Origin: a virus
IMG/VR virus record: IMGVR_UViG_3300037459_000186
Span: 1-40,244 of that record
Direction: 5' to 3' (one strand)
Length of the DNA stretch: 40,244 bases
Shown: one piece after another, positions 20,217 through 26,773 of the stretch
Layout: every line of letters begins with the position of its first letter
Numbering within the stretch: the first letter of the stretch is position 1
Program-made: the position numbers and the translations under genes
The notes under the pieces: model-generated
The model's database searches: none
Told to the model about the DNA's origin: nothing
What the model saw: only the letters and a program-made list of their open reading frames with translations

Positions 20217-20247
20217 CAAAGATAGTATGTTTCCCGTACCACGCAAA
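20217..20247 (-). promoter_or_regulatory. Bacteroidota-type promoter, leftward
   Basis: On the leftward strand TTTG (20247-20244), a 19-nt spacer, and TATCTTTG (20224-20217) match the Bacteroidota primary sigma factor consensus exactly. Transcription should start near 20.21 kb and run into the accessory cassette. The box lies in a 13-bp direct repeat (AAAGATAGTATGT), whose second copy at 20164-20176 is a weaker TATCTTTC. Confidence 0.7.
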
Positions 20248-20281
20248 TTATAATAGAGGTATTTTAGTGTGAGACGGGAAA
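20230..20281. repeat. Operator-like inverted repeat over the promoter
   Basis: TTTCCCGT (20230-20237) and ACGGGAAA (20274-20281) are perfect 8-bp inverted copies 36 bp apart. One arm lies in the spacer between the promoter boxes and the other upstream, a layout suited to a repressor acting as a loop or dimer pair. One of the three XRE regulators in the window may bind it. An RNA stem is excluded for the leftward message because both arms lie upstream of the start. Confidence 0.45.
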
Positions 20282-20476
20282 AATAGGTGTTTATACGTAG
20301 TGCTCGGTAGCATATCAGATAGGAACACGCGACCACCGTAACAGGTGAGCGAGGCAACGTGTAGCCTAGAGCCACGGTGTCCAAGAGCCATAGCGTAGAT
20401 GAGCCGGAGATAGTGAGAGAGGGTATTATTGTATACCCGCACACAATCCCCAGACCAGGATACGCTCATAATACCA

Positions 20477-20504
20477 ATTTAACATAATAATCATTATGTT
20501 AAAT
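20477..20504. repeat. 28-bp AT-rich palindrome
   Basis: ATTTAACATAAT and ATTATGTTAAAT are perfect 12-bp inverted arms around AATC. It stands in a non-coding stretch, 230 bp upstream of the leftward promoter. It may be an operator, or a melting or cruciform site of a replication origin. It has no U-tract and so is unlikely to be a terminator. Confidence 0.55.
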
Positions 20505-20534
20505 AGACACGTAGATGCAGTGATAGCAAGGGCT

Positions 20535-20664
20535 CACAGTGACACGATACATGTTTTCCTTTGAACACGTAAGAAACGCACAGCGAGCCACCAGGAAAAA
20601 GACACAGGCTCACAGCGCCACACAGCACAGTAGCTGAGCGCCACAGCCCACCACGGGCACACAG
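20535..20664. repeat. Eight CACAG repeats (CTGTG on the other strand)
   Basis: CACAG occurs at 20535, 20579, 20603, 20611, 20621, 20626, 20642 and 20660, all on the same strand, several as GCGCCACA or CTCACAG variants. Spacing is irregular, between 5 and 44 bp. Clustered short direct repeats beside an AT-rich palindrome resemble iterons of an origin, but the match is loose. Confidence 0.35.
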
Positions 20665-20821
20665 CTAGCATCTAAGAGCACTTCAATCACTTGGCCTCTC
20701 TCAGTCTCACTTTCAGATTCACTTTGCTTTTCGAAGGGGGAGGGGGCCGTCGCGGGTCCTCAGTACCCCACGCATACCAACTGGTTTTTCACCATGAAAC
20801 TAGGATTCCAAGCAAAAGAAA

Positions 20822-20846
20822 GTCTCAGCCCGTAGATGACTGAGAC
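20822..20846 (-). terminator. Intrinsic terminator after the DNA methyltransferase
   Basis: On the leftward RNA GTCTCAG/CTGAGAC is a 7-bp stem with an 11-nt loop, followed by TTTCTTTTGC. It lies 64 bp after the methyltransferase stop and ends the 20.9-29.4 kb transcript before the control region. A small CCAG/CTGG hairpin precedes it. Confidence 0.7.
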
Positions 20847-20909
20847 CAATTACCAGCAAACACTGGCAATCTAAGAAAATGATGATTATGCTATGATTCC
20901 AACAATAGG

Positions 20910-21674
20910 CTATCCAGAGACAGGAATAAGCCCTTTTTCGTACTCACTCAGCGGCATCGACAGCCACGCTTCTATCTTCGCTACCTCCCTAGGGTCTTTC
21001 TCTATCAGGATGAGCTTGCGCCCCGTTATCTGACACGCTCTGCCTACCGACCCTGATCCTGCGCAGAAGTCGCATACTGTATCTCCGGGGTTTGTGTAGG
21101 TGAGGATCATGTTGATCAGCAGGTCTAGTGGTTTTTGATTGGTGTGTCTACGATCATTGTCGGGCACTATGTCGTAGCGGAGGACTGATCTTGGATGACG
21201 CTCTGTACTGCTGTAGTCGGCTCTGCGGTGCTTGCTGTACACTTCTGTATCGGTGGCGTTCTTTCTCTGGCTCACCAGTGATGTCTTAAGCTTGTGGCCT
21301 TTTGTCTTCTGCGGTTTGTACAGCGGCAATCTCTCATAGTACACCTGAATGTTCTCATGGGCTTGCATTGGCATACGTCCTGAGTTGAGGTGGCCTGTAG
21401 CGGTGTTCTTCTCCCATATCCATTCGTGCTTGAATTGTTTCAGGTTGCTGCTTGCTAGTACGATTGAGTAGGGTGCTTTAGCGAAGTGTAGTGTTGGAGT
21501 TCTGATCTTCTTGCTGTGTGTTATTCCTTTCCACATCTCGGGCAGGTCCAGTATCTTGTCCCAGTCTGACTGCGTGGTGCCGAAGGGCGTGTCGACCAGG
21601 AATAGGTCGATTGATTCTTTGTCGAGATTAAAAAGTTCTATCTCAGCTTTGCCGGTGATTATCTTTCCGTTCAT
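20910..21674 (-). CDS. DNA methyltransferase (N6-adenine/N4-cytosine type)
   Basis: A 254-aa DNA amino-methyltransferase. Motif IV reads LFLVDTPFGTTQSDWDKI; the usual D-P-P-[YF] is D-T-P-F here. Then comes WEKNTATGHLNSGRMPMQAH, typical of this family, and the C-terminal SAM-binding motif CDFCAGSGSVGRA followed by LILIEKD. This order (catalytic motif first, SAM motif last) marks the beta class. It probably protects phage DNA from host restriction; no restriction enzyme is adjacent. I chose the ATG at 21674, MNGKIITGKAEI; starts at 21707 and 21785 are also open. It is the last gene before a terminator. Confidence 0.88.
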   Translation of the reverse strand: MNGKIITGKAEIELFNLDKESIDLFLVDTPFGTTQSDWDKILDLPEMWKGITHSKKIRTPTLHFAKAPYSIVLASSNLKQFKHEWIWEKNTATGHLNSGRMPMQAHENIQVYYERLPLYKPQKTKGHKLKTSLVSQRKNATDTEVYSKHRRADYSSTERHPRSVLRYDIVPDNDRRHTNQKPLDLLINMILTYTNPGDTVCDFCAGSGSVGRACQITGRKLILIEKDPREVAKIEAWLSMPLSEYEKGLIPVSG

Positions 21675-21696
21675 AGTAAAAAGGGGGTGGGGGTAC

Positions 21697-21954
21697 TTAG
21701 GTACCATCGGGTACCTGTGCAGATGAAGGAATGGGTTTGCGGGACCTTGATTTGTACTCTTCAATTTCGGAGTCGGTTGGATCACCTACAACCTGATCGC
21801 ATTGTTTGCAGAGTCTTTTGAGTGACATGCTTCCGACTCTCCAGGAGTAGTACATTACACAGTAGTCTTCGTGGGGACATTCTTTACGGAGATCTTCCAG
21901 CTTCTCGTTGGCTTCTTTGATTGCCCGATACAGCTTGTCTATCTTTTCTCTCAT
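21697..21954 (-). CDS. 85-aa zinc-ribbon-like protein
   Basis: The N-terminal third is a coiled-coil helix (MREKIDKLYRAIKEANEKLE). It is followed by a cysteine pair in RKECPHEDYC and a second in RLCKQC, a C-x(5)-C plus C-x(2)-C layout with a His that suggests one zinc site. The C-terminus is polar and basic. Small proteins of this helix-plus-ribbon plan are common in phages, with unknown role. The ATG at 21954 overlaps the stop of the preceding gene as ATGA. Confidence 0.7.
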   Translation of the reverse strand: MREKIDKLYRAIKEANEKLEDLRKECPHEDYCVMYYSWRVGSMSLKRLCKQCDQVVGDPTDSEIEEYKSRSRKPIPSSAQVPDGT

Positions 21955-22349
21955 CCTTCTTTGATTTTGGTCTCCATGATGTCCATCCATTCGCTGACGA
22001 TTAGGGAGAGGAGTTCTTTATGGGAGACGGCTTGTATTTCGGCTGTCTTGTGGCGCAGTGTTATTAGTCCGCCGCTGTGGTCTGTGTATGTCCAGGGGTG
22101 TTTTGCGTTCTGGTCTGGAATCTCCTTCTTGATAAATTCTTTGAATACCGCCTCGATTGTTCTTCCTTCGGTGAGGAGTTCCACTTCGCTGATTCCGACA
22201 GTGGCGTACTTGCTTCCGTCCATGTAGGTCACTACGGCGTCATTGATGGTTCCGACAACCAGATTTATTTCTCCGTTCTCGATTTGTACGAGATCAGGCA
22301 CGAATGCCAGTTCGGTCTCTTTGTCCCGGAATTTTAGGTTTAGTTTCAT
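21951..22349 (-). CDS. Hypothetical 132-aa protein
   Basis: A beta-rich N-terminus (MKLNLKFRDKETELAFV, then GEINLVVGTINDAVVTYMDG), a helix with EAVFKEFIKKEIPDQ, and a C-terminal helix ending MDIMETKIKEG. No family is recognised. ATGA overlaps join it to the zinc-finger gene upstream and the zinc-ribbon-like gene downstream. Confidence 0.65.
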   Translation of the reverse strand: MKLNLKFRDKETELAFVPDLVQIENGEINLVVGTINDAVVTYMDGSKYATVGISEVELLTEGRTIEAVFKEFIKKEIPDQNAKHPWTYTDHSGGLITLRHKTAEIQAVSHKELLSLIVSEWMDIMETKIKEG

Positions 22350-22522
22350 TTGTTCTCAGTTTTGGTCAATGATTTTTCTCGTGCAAAGTGGTGCTTGTAG
22401 GTTTCGTTGAAACTGTATGTGATTTCGCAGTCTTCCTCCTTGTCACGATGCATCGCCCGATGTCTTGCTATTCCTAGTCGATGGAAATCCTTTTCACAGG
22501 TATGGCAGTAGCACGTTTTCAT
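22346..22522 (-). CDS. 58-aa C2H2 zinc-finger-like protein
   Basis: The sequence CHTCEKDFHRLGIARHRAMH has the C-x(2)-C-x(11)-H-x(3)-H spacing of a classical zinc finger, followed by a basic-acidic tail (RDKEEDCEITYSF). Small one-finger proteins of this type recur in phages of Bacteroidota and others and probably bind DNA, RNA or a host protein. The ATG at 22522 overlaps the upstream stop as ATGA; the frame from 22552 would overlap that gene by 34 bp. Confidence 0.75.
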   Translation of the reverse strand: MKTCYCHTCEKDFHRLGIARHRAMHRDKEEDCEITYSFNETYKHHFAREKSLTKTENK

Positions 22523-22872
22523 AATCCAAATTCTTTTGGTTTGTACATCCATTCAAATTCGGCTAGGTCAGAAACTATGTTTTCATCCCTGTCTGCATAA
22601 ATCCAGTACTCGCCCTGATAATCATACTTGATCACCGCAAATCCTATTCCCGATCCCTCAGCAAGTACGTAGGGGCTGTAAGTATCATCTTTTAGCGGGT
22701 CGTTCTGATCCCATTCAGGTGTCTCCGTATGCGGATAGGTTTTGTTGGCAACGGCTTTCTCTTGCTTTTCTAGGAATGCTGCCATTATACGCGCCATTTT
22801 CTCAGAGTGTACCAAGTGGAGCCCTGTGGGGCTTCCGATGTCTTTCAGGTATTGCTTTGCTTCTTCTGACAT
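22519..22872 (-). CDS. Hypothetical 117-aa protein
   Basis: The N-terminal half is helical (MSEEAKQYLKDIGSPTGLHL, KMARIMAAFLEKQEKAV). The C-terminal half is strand-rich (GFAVIKYDYQGEYWIYAD) and ends with FEWMYKPKEFGL, which vaguely recalls the W-x-P end of DUF551-like proteins. Function unknown. It is ATGA-coupled to the zinc-finger gene. Confidence 0.65.
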   Translation of the reverse strand: MSEEAKQYLKDIGSPTGLHLVHSEKMARIMAAFLEKQEKAVANKTYPHTETPEWDQNDPLKDDTYSPYVLAEGSGIGFAVIKYDYQGEYWIYADRDENIVSDLAEFEWMYKPKEFGL

Positions 22873-22889
22873 GATTACAGTATTTCGAT

Positions 22890-23375
22890 TTATTTCTTTG
22901 GATATGCCTCAGCGATCTTTTCCCTGAACATGTCTACGCAATCATCCACGGTCACAGTGCCGTTTTCGAAGGCTTTGTCCAGCGTTTCCTCCGTCAGGCT
23001 CTCACATTCTCTCCTGTCGTAGTTTGAGAATCCTAATACCAAATCGCTGACGTGTCTCAGTATGTTGTCTTTGATTTCCAGCGCGGACGGATCGTTGTGG
23101 CTTCCTCGGCTCCACAGGAGCGGTCCGACATCTTCGGGCACAAAGTATCCTTTGAAAAAGCTAGGGGCTTCGTAGATTTCCATTATGTCGTAGTTTCCTT
23201 TGTACTGCGCGGCGCAAAGCATGCTGTCGCCGTATTCAAGAGAAAGCAGCCCGTCTCTTCCTTCTCGAACCAGAGTATCCATATCTCCTGTGTTTGTCAT
23301 GGCGATGTAGAATATTCCGTTTCGAAGCTTCACTCGCATTCCTGTCTTTATCTGTGATCTTGTAAATTCTTTCAT
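22890..23375 (-). CDS. Hypothetical 161-aa protein
   Basis: The start, KTGMRVKLRNGIFYIAM, is a small beta-barrel-like opening seen in several phage proteins of unknown function. The middle contains LLSLEYGDSMLCAAQY and IMEIYEAPSFFKGYFV; the C-terminal third is helical and acidic (TEETLDKAFENGTVTVDD). It is unrecognised beyond the opening. ATGA coupling connects it to the 64-aa gene upstream. Confidence 0.65.
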   Translation of the reverse strand: MKEFTRSQIKTGMRVKLRNGIFYIAMTNTGDMDTLVREGRDGLLSLEYGDSMLCAAQYKGNYDIMEIYEAPSFFKGYFVPEDVGPLLWSRGSHNDPSALEIKDNILRHVSDLVLGFSNYDRRECESLTEETLDKAFENGTVTVDDCVDMFREKIAEAYPKK

Positions 23376-23566
23376 AATATTTCGATTGTTACTTTAACTT
23401 TCTTGATTCTCCATCCGTGACGATACCAATAACGCCAAACTTTCTTTTTTTGCTCGGGGCATATGGAGAGCCATTCGATCTCAACGCTTTTTCTCCACTG
23501 ACTCCTTATCGATGCCTTTAGCCCCCCATCAGGACCTTGTATGCAGTATTGAATTTCAGTTGTCAT
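23372..23566 (-). CDS. Hypothetical 64-aa basic protein
   Basis: A short basic protein, beginning MTTEIQYCIQGPDGGLKASI, with a tryptophan- and arginine-rich C-terminal half (KVWRYWYRHGWRIKKVKV). The ATG at 23566 overlaps the stop of the DnaA-like gene as ATGA and is preferred over a much longer in-frame extension that would lie inside that gene. Nucleic-acid binding is plausible from composition only. Confidence 0.55.
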   Translation of the reverse strand: MTTEIQYCIQGPDGGLKASIRSQWRKSVEIEWLSICPEQKKKVWRYWYRHGWRIKKVKVTIEIL

Positions 23567-24147
23567 CGTATCAATCCTCTCTTTTTCAGTTCGTGTATGC
23601 ACAGGTTGAGCATCCCTTCCCAGTATTCGTCCTTGCCGAGGCGTCCCAGCGATCTTTTGAGCGACGAGGAGACGCTGGAGTGGTCTGTATATCCTACTCT
23701 GCGAGCTACGTCTGCTTCGGTAAGGTTCTTCTTGTGGTAGAGTATCCACACTATCACATCGCGGGGACGGACGATCTTTCTCTTCTGCTCCCTGCGGATG
23801 ATCAGCTCGGGATCGATGTCAAAACGTATCGCTACATGCTCGATGATTCTGATGACACTATCCTCGAAGGAAATGTCTTGCGTAGCTATGACGGAGAACT
23901 TTACTCCTTCGCGCACTTCTTTCATCTCCGCCGTTAAAGCTTCTATGGATCCTATCAGGCTGTGTGAGGTATCGGATGTTTCAATTATACATTCGATGTC
24001 GTTCTTGCCCGTGGTGGCCGCAAAGGCGTTGTATTCGGCTACCAAGTTTAATTCCTTAGGTTTCTTCTGCCTCAGGATCTCCTTTACGAACCTGAGGCAT
24101 TTCTCACGCAGTAGGCTCCTGAGGAATATCTGTTCTTCTTTGTTCAT
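23563..24147 (-). CDS. DnaA domain-IV-like DNA-binding protein
   Basis: A 194-aa protein. The C-terminal 90 residues match the DNA-binding domain IV of the replication initiator DnaA: RIIEHVAIRFDIDPELII, a basic stretch, RPRDVIVWILYHKKNLTEAD, then ARRVGYTDHSSVSSSLKR, where G-x-x-D-H-S-S-V is the DnaA signature. The AAA+ domain is missing. The first 100 residues are helical and not recognised. Such proteins may bind DnaA boxes to start phage replication or to interfere with host initiation. I saw no TTATCCACA box in the window's non-coding DNA. ATGA-coupled to the gene downstream. Confidence 0.8.
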   Translation of the reverse strand: MNKEEQIFLRSLLREKCLRFVKEILRQKKPKELNLVAEYNAFAATTGKNDIECIIETSDTSHSLIGSIEALTAEMKEVREGVKFSVIATQDISFEDSVIRIIEHVAIRFDIDPELIIRREQKRKIVRPRDVIVWILYHKKNLTEADVARRVGYTDHSSVSSSLKRSLGRLGKDEYWEGMLNLCIHELKKRGLIR

Positions 24148-24166
24148 TCTTGCCGGTGTTAATTTC

Positions 24167-24352
24167 TTAATTCATCCACCACACCCAGAGGCGCGGCGAT
24201 ATTCTGAATACAATTTGTCCAGCCTTCCACTTCCAGACGTTTTGCCAAAAGCCGCTCTTGCAAGCGCTGCAATTGTCGTCTTTATCGAAAGCGTGGCGAC
24301 TGCAAATGCTGAAGTACTTTTCCCTCCACCATAATATTCCTTTGTCTTTCAT
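24167..24352 (-). CDS. 61-aa Cys/Trp-rich protein
   Basis: A small protein with LWWREKYFSICSRHAFDK, NCSACKSGFWQNVWKW and a terminal SPRLWVWWMN. The four cysteine or histidine ligands (C-x(2)-H and C-x(2)-C) suggest a metal site, followed by a tryptophan-rich tail that may lie at a membrane or a protein surface. I recall similar short proteins in other phages, without function. ATGA overlap with the upstream gene supports it. Confidence 0.6.
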   Translation of the reverse strand: MKDKGILWWREKYFSICSRHAFDKDDNCSACKSGFWQNVWKWKAGQIVFRISPRLWVWWMN

Positions 24353-24597
24353 GCTGTTTTGTTTTTATCTCTCTCAATCTCGCCCATGGCGATGCACAGC
24401 TCGCGTGTTCTCTTCATAGTAGCCTCGTCGGTGACGCACAGGTGGCTGATGTCGTTGTACCTCTTTCTGCCGTCGTGCCTGACGTAGGACTTGTACTGCT
24501 GGAGCATGGTGCCCTGATATACGTGATCTACATACAGCTGGGCGAATATTACCGCCTGCTGCTGTATCTTCTTCTCCAGCTGCTCTGCGTCGGTCAT
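24349..24597 (-). CDS. Hypothetical 82-aa protein
   Basis: Mostly helical: MTDAEQLEKKIQQQAVIFAQ, a middle with MLQQYKSYVRHDGRKRY, and a C-terminal helix (ATMKRTRELCIAMGEIERD). No family is recognised. ATGA overlaps with both neighbours place it in a tight operon. Confidence 0.6.
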   Translation of the reverse strand: MTDAEQLEKKIQQQAVIFAQLYVDHVYQGTMLQQYKSYVRHDGRKRYNDISHLCVTDEATMKRTRELCIAMGEIERDKNKTA

Positions 24598-24926
24598 TCG
24601 GACAGTCTTTCGAGTTCAGTTCTTTTATCAGGGTCTATCTTGTAGCATCTTGTGTCCGGACCACAAACTCCGACTAGCACCACATTCTTCCTGTCTTCCT
24701 GTACGGGTATTACGCTGGCTTTGTGACAATCAGTTAGAAAACCCCTCATCGCAGCATGTTTCCAATCCTTGACGCTTTGAGCTTCTTTGGTCCCCCGAAA
24801 GAAAGACTGACTTACGGGCTGAAGAAATCTTTCTCCTTTTTCCGTGCTCACACGGACATTGGTACAGATAATAAAATGCTTGTCTGATTCCTCAATGTGA
24901 ATCTCCGGGTATATCTTGTCTGTCAT
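24594..24926 (-). CDS. Hypothetical 110-aa protein
   Basis: A strand-rich N-terminus (YPEIHIEESDKHFIICTNV), a middle with LQPVSQSFFRGTKEAQ, and a second strand section (NVVLVGVCGPDTRCYKI). Unrecognised. Its start lies 35 bp inside the 3' end of the 61-aa gene. ATGA coupling to the following gene supports translation. Confidence 0.62.
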   Translation of the reverse strand: MTDKIYPEIHIEESDKHFIICTNVRVSTEKGERFLQPVSQSFFRGTKEAQSVKDWKHAAMRGFLTDCHKASVIPVQEDRKNVVLVGVCGPDTRCYKIDPDKRTELERLSE

Positions 24927-25077
24927 CTTTTCTCACTTTTGCAATTATCTCCTCGAAAGGGACGCTCCCCTTCGGGTTTTCTTTTATGAACCGCATGGCC
25001 TTCAGGGCCACCTGCGTCTTGGTTCCGTTGTCCAGGAACTGCAGGCGGGGGAGGGTCCATATTTCGCTAAAGGTCAA
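24892..25077 (-). CDS. Hypothetical 61-aa protein
   Basis: A small, mostly helical protein containing PRLQFLDNGTKTQVALKAMR and a PFEEIIAKVRKDD helix. It overlaps the neighbours at both ends (35 bp downstream, 11 bp upstream), more than is usual here, so the exact start could be later. No function is visible. Confidence 0.5.
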   Translation of the reverse strand: MTFSEIWTLPRLQFLDNGTKTQVALKAMRFIKENPKGSVPFEEIIAKVRKDDRQDIPGDSH

Positions 25078-25330
25078 ACTTGAGCCTGATTAATGATTCG
25101 ACATATTCGTTAAAAGTTCGCTTGAGGAACTCTTTGATAGACTCAAGTTCTCCATTGCTATCCTCAGTCGGTCCATCGTCTTCGGAGTTCCACAGCATGT
25201 GATCGTGGAAATGTACGAATTCAATCGATCCGTCGGTGGAGTACATGAAAAAGTCCAAAGCGGAATCCATATTGTCGTCATCCCAGATTTCCTCGTTGAT
25301 CTCTTCTACTGCCCATAGTGTTTCGCTCAT
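25067..25330 (-). CDS. Hypothetical 87-aa acidic protein
   Basis: A strongly acidic protein, starting MSETLWAVEEINEEIWDDDN, with a histidine cluster (FVHFHDHMLW) in the middle and a helical C-terminus (ELESIKEFLKRTFNEYV). It is not recognised. ATGA coupling to the upstream 81-aa gene supports translation. Confidence 0.6.
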   Translation of the reverse strand: MSETLWAVEEINEEIWDDDNMDSALDFFMYSTDGSIEFVHFHDHMLWNSEDDGPTEDSNGELESIKEFLKRTFNEYVESLIRLKFDL

Positions 25331-25572
25331 TTCTCATCCTCCTTTTTCTTCTCCTCGTGATGCGAGCATTTCTTGGTTGGGATGGGCGGCATGAATCCCG
25401 GCGCGAATTCGGGTATTCCGAGGCACAAGGCCGTCTTGTGCGTGCCTCCCGAAGAGGATTTATGCTCGTGGCGGAAGCTGTGCTCGCATGTCAGGCATAG
25501 CCCGTAGACATCCTTGTCAGTCTTGACGATCTCGCCGGTGATGATACCAGCTTTGGTTTTTATGTATGTCAT
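25327..25572 (-). CDS. 81-aa protein with a Cys-rich zinc site
   Basis: An N-terminal beta hairpin (TKAGIITGEIVKTDKDVYGL) leads into CLTCEHSFRHEHK. Two more cysteines follow, in TALCLGIPEF and PTKKCSHHEE. Together they could bind one zinc. The tail is highly charged. Function unknown. ATGA coupling to the gene downstream; the exported 3D-domain gene follows upstream after 3 nt. Confidence 0.6.
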   Translation of the reverse strand: MTYIKTKAGIITGEIVKTDKDVYGLCLTCEHSFRHEHKSSSGGTHKTALCLGIPEFAPGFMPPIPTKKCSHHEEKKKEDEK

Positions 25573-25575
25573 TGA

Positions 25576-25956
25576 TTAGAGTTTTTTGATTAATAAATTA
25601 TAATGCCTCCCATAGATTGGTCGGTCATAGAATTGGAGGAAGTCGATCCTCAGGGTGTAGCGCTTGTTCATAGTGTCGTGAATGACCCACTTGCCGTTTG
25701 CGGCGTCGGTTCCACGTGAAACCACGATAGTATCACCGTAGCTGAACGGACCACCCCAGCGACTCAGCAGATCTCTCGACAGGGCGCACCAGCGGATCTT
25801 CCCTTGCTTGAGCAGTACAGTATCGATCACCGATCCGTCGGCTGTACCTAAGGGGTTAGAATCGCACTGCGCCGCTACGGGCTGGTACTTGGTGCCAGTG
25901 ACGATAATCTCGCCGCTGAAGGCAGCCATGAAGGCTAGGAGTAGGAGTGTTTTCAT
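25576..25956 (-). CDS. Exported 3D-domain protein (MltA/DPBB-like)
   Basis: A 126-aa protein with a short N-terminal hydrophobic segment (MKTLLLLAFMAAFSGEIIV) that looks like a signal peptide or anchor. It is followed by a 3D domain: VTGTKYQPVAAQCDSNPLGT, WCALSRDLLSRWGG, FSYGDTIVV and WVIHDTMNKRYTLRIDF, with the conserved aspartates. The same double-psi barrel occurs in MltA-type lytic transglycosylases and similar exported proteins. A role in cell-wall remodelling, entry or lysis is probable. Its location in the leftward, non-structural arm is notable. It starts 3 nt after the 176-aa gene. Confidence 0.75.
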   Translation of the reverse strand: MKTLLLLAFMAAFSGEIIVTGTKYQPVAAQCDSNPLGTADGSVIDTVLLKQGKIRWCALSRDLLSRWGGPFSYGDTIVVSRGTDAANGKWVIHDTMNKRYTLRIDFLQFYDRPIYGRHYNLLIKKL

Positions 25957-25958
25957 GA

Positions 25959-26489
25959 TTATTTGATGTCAAGGGTCCAGTTTAGTTCTGGACTTTTTTC
26001 TTTAAACAAATCAAAAGCTTTCTTAATCTCTATCAAAGGGATCTTATCTTTCTCTGACGGTTCGCATCTGGCTACAATAACAACGACTGCCTCCATTTCT
26101 ATCTTATCGTGCGGATAGTTTGTTTGAATTCTGGGAACAACAAAATCTCCGTCCATCACAAAAGATGCGCCTGTTGGTGCTTCTTGCGGGCCATCGACAG
26201 CTTCGTAAACAGCCTTCCTTATTTCTTCGCCAACACCGTGCCCCTCCTGCGGTGGATTAAGATCTATAGCTGAAGGATTTGATTCAGGCTCAAAGATTTC
26301 TGTCTTCTCATCAGGCACTATCTCCTTCAGCCCTTCGAACAGGACGCAGTTCAGGATGTAGGTGGTGCTGGTGTCGCTCTGCACCTCTCTATTGCCGAAG
26401 ACTTGCAGGAATTGAGCCTGATCCTCTGAGATTTCCGATTGAACACCGGGGGAGCTGGTCCTGCCGATGGTTACTTTGAATTTTTTCAT
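25959..26489 (-). CDS. Hypothetical 176-aa protein
   Basis: Not recognised. The first 65 residues have a strand and helix mix (MKKFKVTIGRTSSPGVQSEI, TTYILNCVLFEGLKEIV); a Pro- and Glu-rich linker follows (residues 70-100), then a C-terminal alpha/beta section with IEMEAVVVIVARCEPSEKDK and IEIKKAFDLFKEKSPE. It may be a two-domain protein. The following gene is the exported 3D-domain protein. Confidence 0.62.
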   Translation of the reverse strand: MKKFKVTIGRTSSPGVQSEISEDQAQFLQVFGNREVQSDTSTTYILNCVLFEGLKEIVPDEKTEIFEPESNPSAIDLNPPQEGHGVGEEIRKAVYEAVDGPQEAPTGASFVMDGDFVVPRIQTNYPHDKIEMEAVVVIVARCEPSEKDKIPLIEIKKAFDLFKEKSPELNWTLDIK

Positions 26490-26503
26490 TGTTCTAATTT
26501 GGA

Positions 26504-26626
26504 TTAAGGTGTTACATACTTGAAGGTGTAAATCGGAATCCCCAGAAAGTAAATTCTAGTTGTGGTAGTTTCTGGCTGGCTGGTTCCGGGGCGCAGAGTT
26601 TCAGTTGTTTTCTTTGTGATAATCAT
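26504..26626 (-). CDS. 40-aa Thr-rich peptide
   Basis: A short frame, beginning MIITKKTTETLRPGTSQPET and continuing with RIYFLGIPIYTFKYVTP. The second half is strand-forming and hydrophobic. It lies 14 nt upstream of the 176-aa gene and fills an otherwise empty gap; its codon pattern looks normal for the window. No ribosome site or motif supports it further. Confidence 0.42.
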   Translation of the reverse strand: MIITKKTTETLRPGTSQPETTTTRIYFLGIPIYTFKYVTP

Positions 26627-26712
26627 AGTTTTAAGATTTAGTTGTATATTCGTGTTGTTATTTAAAAATAACGGTCACACGTTTTTCCATTTGGATAAAT
26701 GGGTTAAAGAGT

Positions 26713-26741
26713 CGCTACACCACTGATGTGTAGCGTTTTTT
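26713..26741 (+). terminator. Rightward intrinsic terminator in the leftward arm
   Basis: CGCTACAC/GTGTAGCG is a perfect 8-bp stem with a 7-nt loop, followed on the plus strand by TTTTTT. On the leftward RNA the stem is followed only by ACTCTTTAA. It points against the genes around it, in a 147-bp gap that also holds hairpins CCATTT/AAATGG and GTTATTT/AAATAAC. It may stop antisense transcription. Confidence 0.6.
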
Positions 26742-26773
26742 ATTTCGCAATTAATTTCTACTGACATCAATTC

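Larger units (their letters stand above)
19697..20821. other. 1.1-kb non-coding control region
   Basis: No reading frame here looks like a protein gene; those of 60-79 codons lack lysine-rich or otherwise normal composition and overlap each other. Contents: an 84-nt inverted-repeat pair ACAATCG/CGATTGT (19708-19791), a GCGCC/GGCGC hairpin with 7-nt loop (19841-19857), a CACTCT/AGAGTG hairpin near 20.12-20.15 kb, a direct repeat AAAGATAGTATGT (20164 and 20218), the promoter at 20217, a GGGTAT/ATACCC hairpin near 20.43 kb, a 28-bp palindrome and eight CACAG repeats. It separates two leftward gene blocks and may hold an origin as well as the promoter. Confidence 0.55.

Noticed and set aside
19677-20469. 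Several leftward frames of 61-79 codons in the control region (for example 19677-19871, 19926-20111, 20205-20444, 20248-20469)
   Set aside because: They overlap each other, the promoter and the tRNA-like element, lack ribosome sites, and have odd composition (almost no lysine, many Cys and Trp). The 61- and 64-codon ones are the least unlikely and remain unproven.
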